Part shown: positions 1-6,103 of the stretch, piece after piece | Layout of the letters: every line of letters begins with the position of its first letter | Position numbering within the stretch: position 1 is the first letter of the stretch | NCBI GenBank assembly: GCA_934277495.1 | Contig: CAKQUI010000008.1 | Coordinates: forward strand, 1-34,397 | DNA from: an uncultured Clostridia bacterium | GTDB taxonomy: Bacteria > Bacillota > Clostridia > Peptostreptococcales > Anaerovoracaceae | Direction: 5' to 3' | Length of the DNA stretch: 34,397 nucleotides | Program-made: the position numbers and the translations under genes | Notes under the pieces: model-generated | What the model was told of the DNA's origin: nothing | Databases searched by the model: none | Seen by the model: only the letters and a program-made list of their open reading frames with translations

Positions 1-1
1 C

Positions 2-91
2 AAAGTTGCGAAGGCTCTCGGCATAAGCCAGTCGGCAGCCAGCAGGAAGATAATAAAATACCTGAAAAACAGCAGTGATGAGGAGAAATGA
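2..91 (+). CDS. C-terminal end of a transcriptional regulator (TyrR/sigma-54-type HTH), partial
   Basis: An open frame enters from the left edge and stops at TGA 89-91, giving 29 residues. The visible part reads as a helix-turn-helix: VAKALGISQS, then AASRKIIKYL. This pattern (AAKxLGxSQxxxxRKIKKY) is typical of the extreme C-terminus of TyrR-like and other sigma-54-interacting activators. The stop lies 24 nt before the amidohydrolase start with no terminator between, so the regulator may sit in one transcript with that gene. The family call rests only on this short tail. Confidence 0.5.
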   Translation, partial: KVAKALGISQSAASRKIIKYLKNSSDEEK

Positions 92-115
92 TTTGTTGTT
101 ACAGAGGTAGATGAC

Positions 116-1531
116 ATGAATAAAAATGAAAGCAAGCAATGGCTGATAGATCATATAGATGAAAACAGGGAGGAGTTCTGCAGTGCGTCCATGGAGATAT
201 GGAACCATCCTGAGCTCGCCCTGCAGGAATATTTCGCATCGAAGACCCTGACGGAACTGCTGGAAAACAACGGGTTCCGTGTGGAAAAGGGCGTGGCGGG
301 CATGCCGACGGCGTTCGTGGCGGAGTACGGAGAAGGAAAGCCGGTGATAGGTTTCAGCGCAGAGTTCGATGCACTGCCGGGACTTTCCCAGAAGAACGAC
401 TCCAACTTCCACGATCCGGTGGTAAAGGGCGGCCCCGGCCACGGATGCGGGCACAATCTGCTGTCCATAGGCGGCGTACAGGCAGCTTCGGCGCTGAAAC
501 GTCTCATGGAGAAAGAGGGCCTTAAGGGAACGATACGCCTCTTCGGGACTCCGGCTGAAGAGATCTGCGTCGGCAAGCCATTCATGGCGAAAGCCGGTCT
601 CTTCGAAGGGCTGGACGCAGTGGTGGACTGGCATCCGGCTCATACCAACACATCGGGGTACAGGGACTGCCTGGCATATTTCAACGTCAAGTATCACTTT
701 ACAGGAAAGGCAGCCCACGGCAACGCTCCGTGGAGAGGTGTCAGTGCACTGGACAGCGCACTGCTGATGGGTCACGCCATAGAGATAATGCGTGAACATG
801 TGGATCCGGGCAGCAGAGAACGGCCGACCACGATAAACTATGCGTTCCCTGACTGCGGCAACGCATATCCTGTAGTGGTTCCCGACAGATCCACCATATG
901 GGTGGTGGGAAGGTTCGCGAATGCGGCGCTTCTAAAGGAAGTCCTGGGCAAGATAAGGAAAGCAGCCGAGGGCTGCGCCATGGCGACGGGTACAACTGTG
1001 GAAGAGGAATTCACGGCAGCAACTCACAATATGATACCTAACAAAGTTATATCCGACGATATCTACGAGAACTTCAAGATCGTGGGCGCCCCTGCTTATT
1101 CTGAACAGGATCAGGCAGATGCAAAGGAGATACAGAAGTCCATGGGCTGCGAGCCTACGGGTTACGACGGATATCTGGAACCGGTCAGGGAGTCCAGCCA
1201 GCCGGTAACGGACGCTTCGGAGTACAGCTGGTTCGCACCGCTGGGATTTTTCAACGCAGCGCTGAGTCCGTCGGTGGAGTGTTCCGGTCACAACTGGGCA
1301 GTGTGCCGTCTGGCTGGTTCACATCCGGGGATGGAGACGGCTGTCACAGCGTCGAAGGTGCTGGCGCTGACGGCCTATGACCTCATGACGGATGCGGATC
1401 TTCTGGCAGCGGCTCAGGCAGAGAACCTGGAACGCCTGGGCGGACAGGTTTACGAGTCAATGATCCCCGACGGAGTCGAACCGGATCTTGATACCAACAA
1501 GGATCTGATGGAAAAATTCCGCAGCAGATAA
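116..1531 (+). CDS. M20-family amidohydrolase, AbgB-like (p-aminobenzoyl-glutamate hydrolase subunit B type)
   Basis: This 471-residue cytosolic metallopeptidase belongs to the M20D/AbgB group, which hydrolyses amide bonds of N-acyl or aminobenzoyl amino acids. Visible signatures are HGCGH at residues 109-113 (metal-binding His in the GHGCGHNLL motif), the catalytic and metal glutamates in GTPAEE (E148/E149), DWHPAH near 172-177, and a late GHNW motif carrying another metal-ligand His. The length is typical for AbgB. The start follows AGAGGTAG. Two hairpins, the second with a T-run, follow the stop. The substrate cannot be told from sequence: AbgB paralogues act on aminobenzoyl-glutamate or on other N-acyl amino acids. 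No partner AbgA or transporter is in view. Confidence 0.85.
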   Translation: MNKNESKQWLIDHIDENREEFCSASMEIWNHPELALQEYFASKTLTELLENNGFRVEKGVAGMPTAFVAEYGEGKPVIGFSAEFDALPGLSQKNDSNFHDPVVKGGPGHGCGHNLLSIGGVQAASALKRLMEKEGLKGTIRLFGTPAEEICVGKPFMAKAGLFEGLDAVVDWHPAHTNTSGYRDCLAYFNVKYHFTGKAAHGNAPWRGVSALDSALLMGHAIEIMREHVDPGSRERPTTINYAFPDCGNAYPVVVPDRSTIWVVGRFANAALLKEVLGKIRKAAEGCAMATGTTVEEEFTAATHNMIPNKVISDDIYENFKIVGAPAYSEQDQADAKEIQKSMGCEPTGYDGYLEPVRESSQPVTDASEYSWFAPLGFFNAALSPSVECSGHNWAVCRLAGSHPGMETAVTASKVLALTAYDLMTDADLLAAAQAENLERLGGQVYESMIPDGVEPDLDTNKDLMEKFRSR

Positions 1532-1546
1532 GCGGGCAAATAAATA

Positions 1547-1617
1547 CCGGCTTCCAGAGGAAGCCGGACATGAAACTGTATATGAAGAGGCGGGGCAGCT
1601 CAGGCTGCCCCGCTTTT
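1547..1617. terminator. Two hairpins, the second a convergent intrinsic terminator
   Basis: A perfect 9-bp hairpin (CCGGCTTCC / GGAAGCCGG, arms 1547-1555 and 1559-1567) is followed by a 10-bp GC-rich hairpin (arms 1590-1599 and 1604-1613, loop TCAG) and TTTT at 1614-1617. It ends the amidohydrolase transcript. It also lies just past the stop of the minus-strand regulator and may act in both directions. Confidence 0.8.
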
Positions 1618-1651
1618 GCAATACATTGGGGAATGCTGACTGCGGCAGTAT

Positions 1652-2467
1652 TCAGACGAACACCCGCAGCAGCGCTGTGCACTCCGGCATATGGATCTCG
1701 CCTACGGAGCTGGACAGAAAGAGCTTGATCTCGCCCCGGATCATATCTTCATCCTGAAGCAGCGAGAACTGCATGGCTTCCAGCGGCAGTGTGACATAGC
1801 CATTCTTCACCTCCGCTGATTTGATACGGTTCTGATACTCATAGCGCATGCTTTTCATCTCGCCGGACATGAGCTCCATGTCCTTCATGGATTTCTGCTC
1901 CACCTTGCGGCACTTTATCCGCAGGTAGGATTCGTTGTCCCTCACCGTCATGACTGCCGGGTGATGGAAGGCTTCATTGGCCATGGATATCTGCTGAGGA
2001 TCCCTTTTGCGTCCCTTGCAGAAGGCGAACGCCACCCTGTAGTCACCCTTCGGTATATATCTGGACAGGCTGTTGCCGTCAACTATGAGTTTGCGCCCGT
2101 TTTCACCGAAATAGTCGCAGGCCTTGCAGAAATCTCCGCCCTGCTCCATCAGTGATATGGTCTCGTCGCTGCAGTTCATCATGATGTTCAGTGCATCCTC
2201 ACCGGCGGCGTCTTCGCTGATACCGTTCCTGGCCAGCCAGTACACCAGGTTCTCGTATCTGTGAGTGAAGCGCATCATGAATGACCTTCCGTAGGTGGTG
2301 AATGCCAGCTGATCGTCGAGTATCCCCTCATCGACGAGTCCTGCCAGCGCACGGCTGACGGTGGAGCGGTTCACGCCGAACCTGCGGGCGATCTCCGCCA
2401 GAGATACAGGCCTGCCGTCTTTTTTCGGAGCCAGTTCTATAAGGTATTTCATCTGTGTAACTGTCAT
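1652..2467 (-). CDS. DtxR-like winged-helix regulator with degenerate metal site, probable heme-operon regulator
   Basis: 271 residues. Residues 1-65 form a winged HTH of DtxR/MntR type: MTVTQMKYLIEL, then SLAEIARRFGVNRSTVSRAL as recognition helix, and FTTYGR in the wing. Residues 66-110 resemble the DtxR dimerisation helices; NCSDETISLM matches the conserved SDEVERRL region. Compared by eye with remembered C. diphtheriae DtxR, the primary metal ligands C102, E105 and H106 fall on L93, M96 and M97. C99 and a CKAC pair (C114, C117) lie nearby. The C-terminal 150 residues match nothing I recognise and are not an evident FeoA/SH3 domain. The start follows GGGAGGAG. Its promoter carries the same GTTAG-N6-CTAAC operator as the heme operon, which supports autoregulation and control of that operon. 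The effector is unknown; iron or heme is inferred from context. Confidence 0.7.
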   Translation of the reverse strand: MTVTQMKYLIELAPKKDGRPVSLAEIARRFGVNRSTVSRALAGLVDEGILDDQLAFTTYGRSFMMRFTHRYENLVYWLARNGISEDAAGEDALNIMMNCSDETISLMEQGGDFCKACDYFGENGRKLIVDGNSLSRYIPKGDYRVAFAFCKGRKRDPQQISMANEAFHHPAVMTVRDNESYLRIKCRKVEQKSMKDMELMSGEMKSMRYEYQNRIKSAEVKNGYVTLPLEAMQFSLLQDEDMIRGEIKLFLSSSVGEIHMPECTALLRVFV

Positions 2468-2494
2468 TATTCTCCTCCCGGATCTGTCGGTACC

Positions 2495-2547
2495 TGTAGT
2501 TAGTTTTTGCTAACTACATATTATACATATCTTTCATGGAAAATCAA
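2495..2547 (-). promoter_or_regulatory. Promoter and operator of the DtxR-like regulator
   Basis: On the minus strand: -35 TTGATT (2542-2547), 16-bp spacer, -10 TATAAT (2520-2525). Immediately downstream is a perfect inverted repeat, arms 2495-2503 and 2510-2518 (TGTAGTTAG / CTAACTACA, 6-bp centre). The core GTTAG-N6-CTAAC recurs at 3515-3530. The dyad would overlap the transcription start, a repressor position. Confidence 0.75.
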
Positions 2548-2586
2548 CCCCCCCGGCTCGATATCACGGGCATGTAAAGTGAGAAA

Positions 2587-2926
2587 GTATCGAAAATGAA
2601 TACTCACAGGACTGTTTCGATACATTTTCCTGCGATCCGGCCCACCTTGAACCTCTCGCAAAGTCAGGAAGTATCGAAAACACTTTCATCAGGGCTCTTT
2701 TCGATACTTTCACAAGATCTGGATTTCTGAAAGTATCGAAATCGTGTGTTTTGAACCTGTTTTCGATACATGACAGGGATGCTGCCTGGACGACTTTTCC
2801 GGAAAGTATCGAAAACCACTGTTTTTCCGGTCGGTTCGATACTTTATAGCTTTGGCTTTGACTCAGCAGCAGCTCCCATAGTAGCAAATGTATCGAAAAC
2901 ATATCTTTTTCAGCTTTTTTCGATAC
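2587..2926. repeat. Array of five 37-bp dyad modules, GTATCGAAAA-N17-TTTTCGATAC
   Basis: Five modules start at 2587, 2671, 2733, 2806 and 2890, and each is exactly 37 bp. The left arm is GTATCGAAAA (module 3 ends in T). The right arm is TTTTCGATAC, with one mismatch in module 1 and two in module 4. The 17-bp centres are unrelated in sequence. Start-to-start steps are 84, 62, 73 and 84 bp, differing by 11 or 22 bp. AAA usually precedes the left arm and TTT or ATT follows the right arm. There is no plausible gene here. It could be a protein-binding array or a set of RNA hairpins; I do not recognise it. Confidence 0.85.
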
Positions 2927-2946
2927 ATTTTCTTTTTTATAACATA

Positions 2947-2970
2947 GGAAATATCGTTTTCGATATTTCC
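2947..2970. repeat. Perfect 10-bp hairpin closing the dyad array
   Basis: GGAAATATCG (2947-2956), TTTT, CGATATTTCC (2961-2970). It shares the TATCG/CGATA core of the 37-bp modules but with a 4-nt centre. It marks the change from the AT-rich array to the GC-rich repeats. Confidence 0.8.
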
Positions 2971-3020
2971 GGAGTTTCAACGTTCGCTGGCGTTCACTCC
3001 TACGCCTGCGGCTACGCTTG

Positions 3021-3178
3021 GAGCGTTGCGGATTTTCCCCAGCTTTAGCTGGAGTGGAAAATGCGACAGCAGGGAGCGAAGCGAGTCGGAGCACCGAAGG
3101 AGCGTTGCGGATTTTCCCCAGCTTTAGCTGGAGTGGAAAATGCGACAGCAGGGAGCGAAGCGAGTCGGAGCACCGAAG
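3021..3178 (+). repeat. Perfect 79-bp tandem duplication with hairpin
   Basis: Two identical copies, 3021-3099 and 3100-3178. Each holds CCAGC-TTTA-GCTGG (3039-3052 in copy 1), enclosed by TTTTCC / GGAAAA, then GCGACAGCAGGGAGCGAAGC and GAGTCGGAGCAC. The latter part recurs once at 33838-33875, there preceded by CCGGC-TTCA-GCCGG, a compensatory change of the stem. The block 2971-3020 (CGTTCGCTGGCG and CCTACGCCTGCGGCTACGCT) also has a counterpart at 34010-34047. Confidence 0.85.
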
Positions 3179-3212
3179 GTGTGTTATCCCCGAAGCTATG
3201 GTTCGGTGGAAG

Positions 3213-3304
3213 GTCCCATTCGAGAGTTCTACGGCTTCAGCCGGCTCAGAACTCACCGTGTCCGTTTTTCCAAGCGGATCGCCGATGAATCTCCGAGGAA
3301 AAAC
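3213..3304 (+). repeat. Two covarying hairpin modules of a dispersed structured repeat
   Basis: Module A, 3224-3254, is 31 nt: arms GAGTTCT / AGAACTC around CGGCTTCAGCCG. Module B, 3264-3304, has 8-bp arms GTTTTTCC / GGAAAAAC around AAGCGGATCGCC. Both recur in the island at 33911-34095 with changed but still complementary arms (GAGTTCC / GGAACTC; TTCTGCC / GGCAGAA). Function unknown. From 3305 to 3476 I see nothing else. Confidence 0.75.
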
Positions 3305-3476
3305 CGGAACGATGTGAAACCTCCGGCTGATATGGATCCGGCATGGAAAAATTTTTTGATATCTGCCTGTGCATGGCTGGCAACATGCTGCGAAAACCGC
3401 ATGATTTCAAGGCTTAGCGTCTATGTGGACTCTTCTGGTCCCTGTAAAACGTGCATCATATGCAACATATACATGA

Positions 3477-3530
3477 TTTACAAAAAAACAAATTTCGATA
3501 AAATATGGAATTGAGTTAGAAATACCTAAC
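3477..3530 (+). promoter_or_regulatory. Promoter and operator of the heme acquisition operon
   Basis: -35 TTTACA (3477-3482), 16-bp spacer, -10 TAAAAT (3499-3504), then GTTAG-AAATAC-CTAAC (3515-3530) at the expected start. The dyad has the same half-sites and 6-bp spacing as the operator of the DtxR-like regulator. TTTCGATA (3493-3500), the core of the intergenic dyad modules, lies in the promoter spacer. Confidence 0.65.
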
Positions 3531-3716
3531 CTGAAAGGCTTGCACGGAATGTCTGAGACGGAACATCTCGCCGGGCAGAAAACCGGCGACCGGGCTGATC
3601 CCGGGAGCAGGTATGGCTGTTCGTCAAAGCGGGAACGCGGAGGGCGGCCTCGTGCACATCAGGCAGGCTATAAGGGAATATCAAAGATCCGGCAGACGCC
3701 GGGAAGGAGAACAGAC
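3531..3716 (+). other. Untranslated leader with several short hairpins
   Basis: About 185 nt separate the operator from the subtilase start. GCCGG-N8-CCGGC (near 3570-3588) and CCGGG-N5-CCCGG (near 3590-3604) are short hairpins. TGCACG at 3541-3546 can pair with CGTGCA at 3651-3656 and close the whole region. I could not match it to a known riboswitch, and an upstream in-frame start near 3540 lacks a good ribosome site and a secretion signal. Confidence 0.35.
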
Positions 3717-5996
3717 ATGATGAAAAAAATGATCGCACTGGCGGTGGCGCTGATGATGGTCACCGGCAGCATCCAGATCACAGCTTTCGGAATGGAGAGT
3801 AAAGGGGATATAAGTATATGCAGCAGTCCTGAAGCGATGGCGCAGGCTGTCAACAGAGAGACCGTGTCGGCGAAATCGGGCAGCAGCAAAACATCGGTAT
3901 TCAGCAAAAGCAATGTGGAGCGCAGACTCATCGTCAGCACAGACGAAGTGCCGGGAGATGATTTTGGCGCCGACAATGCGTGGTACTACTCGGTGAGGAA
4001 CCTGCTGATACTGGAATACAGCAGCAAGGCAGCAGCTGACAAGGCTGAAAAGACCCTGGCAGAGAAATACGGCAGCAGCAATGTCATCCACGACAGCGTT
4101 GTGAAGATGGAAGATCTTGAAACCGAAGATGTAACGGTTCCCGATGAAAAAACAGAAGCAGCGGAAACGCAGGCTGTCAAAGATACGGAAACCTCCGCAG
4201 AAACAGAAAAAGATCAGGCTGACAAAGCAGCGCAGGACAGCAAAGACCAGATCAAAGCTGCTGACGATGAAAACGATGAGGATGACAGCGAGATCCCGCA
4301 GCCCTTCGACGGCATAAAGATGATGGGCTTCGACAAGCTCAGACAGCAGGCGGCCGGATGGGACGGAGAAGTGAAAGTCGCAGTCATCGACAGTGGCATA
4401 GACGAAGATCACCCGTGGTTCACCGGCAGGCTGGACAGGAAGAACAGCGTTAACCTGGCAGGGGACGGAACAGAATCGGATTTCAATGACCTTTCAGGTC
4501 ACGGCAGCCATGTTTCCGGCATAATCACCCAGGCGACGCCGTCACAGGTGCAGATCATGGCAGTCAGAGTTTTCGACAGATACGAACTGACGTCGCTGCT
4601 GACAATAACCCTCGGTGTGGATTACGCTACAGAGCACGGAGCGAATGTCATGAACATGAGCCTGGGACACAGCAAGGCGACAAAGAAAGAGATAAACCTG
4701 ATGGACGCTTCATTTGCAGCAGCCATGGAAAAGGGCATAACGGTATGCGCCGCATCGGGAAATGAATTCACAGACGTTACGAAGAGCTATCCTGCCAGCA
4801 GCGGCTGGACGATAGCAGTAGGTTCGCTGGAACCTTCGGAAACTTCGAAAGACGGATACATCCGCTCCGGCTTTTCCAACAACGGCACGATGCTGGACTT
4901 CTCGGCACCGGGAAGAAACATCGAGAGCGCATGGTGCGACGGTGAAACAGCTATAGCCAGCGGTACGTCGATGGCAACGCCGCACTTCGTGGCAGCAGCA
5001 GCTATGGTATATCTCAAGCATCCCGGCTACAACCAGTGGGACGTATACGCAGACCTGCAGGATTACGCCAGAGACTTCGGTGACGCCGGCAAAGACATCG
5101 ACTTCGGATACGGATGCGATGACATGAGCGGATACGCCGACGGCAGCAGCATACAGACTGCAAAGCAGCATCAGGGTCTTACAGCAGACGCAGACATCGT
5201 GAAGACCATGAATGACAAAGACAAGAGCTTTTCCGTGAATGCGAAGCTCACAAGAGGCGACGGCAGCCTGTCATACGCCTCAACAGACAGCAGCGTTGCA
5301 GAGATCAAGGGCAGCGATGTCATCGTCAGAGGTACAGGCAGCTGCGAGATCGTCGTGACAGCTTCGGAGACAGACAAGTACAGCGAAACACAGCGTCACA
5401 TACAGCTGAAGATCGAAAAAGGAACTCAGAAGTTCGTCATGCCGCAGATGACATACAGCAAATATACGACTGACAAGCCTTTCTATGTAAAAGCGTCAGT
5501 TGAGGCTCCGGCAGACGGCAAAGTGACTTTCACAGCCAACGACAACGACATATTCACTGTAAGCGAAGACGGTCTTGTAAAACTGACAGGAAAGACAGGC
5601 AGCGCAAAGCTTTTCGCTACAGCATCAGGTACAAAGAGCTTCGAATATGAAGTCAGCGAAGGCATAACGATAAAAGTAGCGAAAAAGCCTGAAGCGAAAG
5701 TGACCAGGCCGGCCAAAGCCAGCATAAGCAGCCTGAAGGCAGGCAAGAAGAAGTTCACAGTGAAGTGGAAAAAGCAGAAGAGCGTGACAGGCTACCAGGT
5801 GAAGTATTCACAGTACAAGAGCATGAAAAAATCACGCACTGTAACTGTGAAAAAGTCATCAGAATCATCGAAGACTGTGACTAAGCTCAAGGCAAAGAAG
5901 AACTACTATGTGCAGGTGCGTGCATACAAGAAAGCCTCAGGCAAGACATACTGCGGCACATGGAGCACAGCTAAAAAAGTAAAGACAAAGAAATAA
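3717..5996 (+). CDS. Secreted subtilisin-family (S8) serine protease with Ig-like and C-terminal FnIII domains
   Basis: 759 residues from ATG 3717, chosen because GGAAGGAG lies just upstream and a signal peptide follows at once (ATG 3720 is an equally good start). A prodomain-like segment (about residues 65-140) and an acidic Glu/Asp/Lys linker precede the catalytic domain. The triad is visible: D225 in VIDSGID, H262 in SGHGSHVSG, S418 in SGTSMATPH. Two beta-sandwich, Ig-like segments follow, then a lysine-rich fibronectin-III domain ending in KTKK. It is the first gene of the heme operon and shares the C-terminal module with two downstream receptor proteins. A role in releasing heme from host hemoproteins is plausible but inferred. 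There is no LPXTG or membrane anchor. Confidence 0.9.
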   Translation: MMKKMIALAVALMMVTGSIQITAFGMESKGDISICSSPEAMAQAVNRETVSAKSGSSKTSVFSKSNVERRLIVSTDEVPGDDFGADNAWYYSVRNLLILEYSSKAAADKAEKTLAEKYGSSNVIHDSVVKMEDLETEDVTVPDEKTEAAETQAVKDTETSAETEKDQADKAAQDSKDQIKAADDENDEDDSEIPQPFDGIKMMGFDKLRQQAAGWDGEVKVAVIDSGIDEDHPWFTGRLDRKNSVNLAGDGTESDFNDLSGHGSHVSGIITQATPSQVQIMAVRVFDRYELTSLLTITLGVDYATEHGANVMNMSLGHSKATKKEINLMDASFAAAMEKGITVCAASGNEFTDVTKSYPASSGWTIAVGSLEPSETSKDGYIRSGFSNNGTMLDFSAPGRNIESAWCDGETAIASGTSMATPHFVAAAAMVYLKHPGYNQWDVYADLQDYARDFGDAGKDIDFGYGCDDMSGYADGSSIQTAKQHQGLTADADIVKTMNDKDKSFSVNAKLTRGDGSLSYASTDSSVAEIKGSDVIVRGTGSCEIVVTASETDKYSETQRHIQLKIEKGTQKFVMPQMTYSKYTTDKPFYVKASVEAPADGKVTFTANDNDIFTVSEDGLVKLTGKTGSAKLFATASGTKSFEYEVSEGITIKVAKKPEAKVTRPAKASISSLKAGKKKFTVKWKKQKSVTGYQVKYSQYKSMKKSRTVTVKKSSESSKTVTKLKAKKNYYVQVRAYKKASGKTYCGTWSTAKKVKTKK

Positions 5997-6008
5997 ATAT
6001 ACTGCAGC

Positions 6009-6037
6009 GGGGGCCGCTGCGGCAGCGGTCCCCCTTC
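6009..6037 (+). terminator. GC-rich hairpin after the protease gene
   Basis: GGGGG-CCGCTG / CAGCGG-T-CCCCC (6009-6034, loop CGG, one bulged T), followed by TTCT. The T-tract is weak, so it may be a partial terminator or an mRNA-end stabiliser that sets the ratio of protease to receptor. No promoter is obvious between it and the next gene. Confidence 0.55.
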
Positions 6038-6103
6038 TCAAAGTGAATGACCCTGTGCCAGGCAGGGTACGGAATATAAGACATCAAATCGAAGGAGGAA
6101 TTT

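Noticed and set aside
2587-2926. CRISPR array
   Set aside because: Repeated parts are short inverted arms with 17-bp centres and variable gaps of 25-47 bp; no cas gene is present.
2564-3256. 230-codon minus-strand frame across the first island
   Set aside because: It translates the dyad modules and GC-rich repeats; no ribosome site and no domain.
3540-3716. Longer N-terminus of the subtilase
   Set aside because: The extension would bury the signal peptide 59 residues inside, and GGAAGGAG supports ATG 3717.
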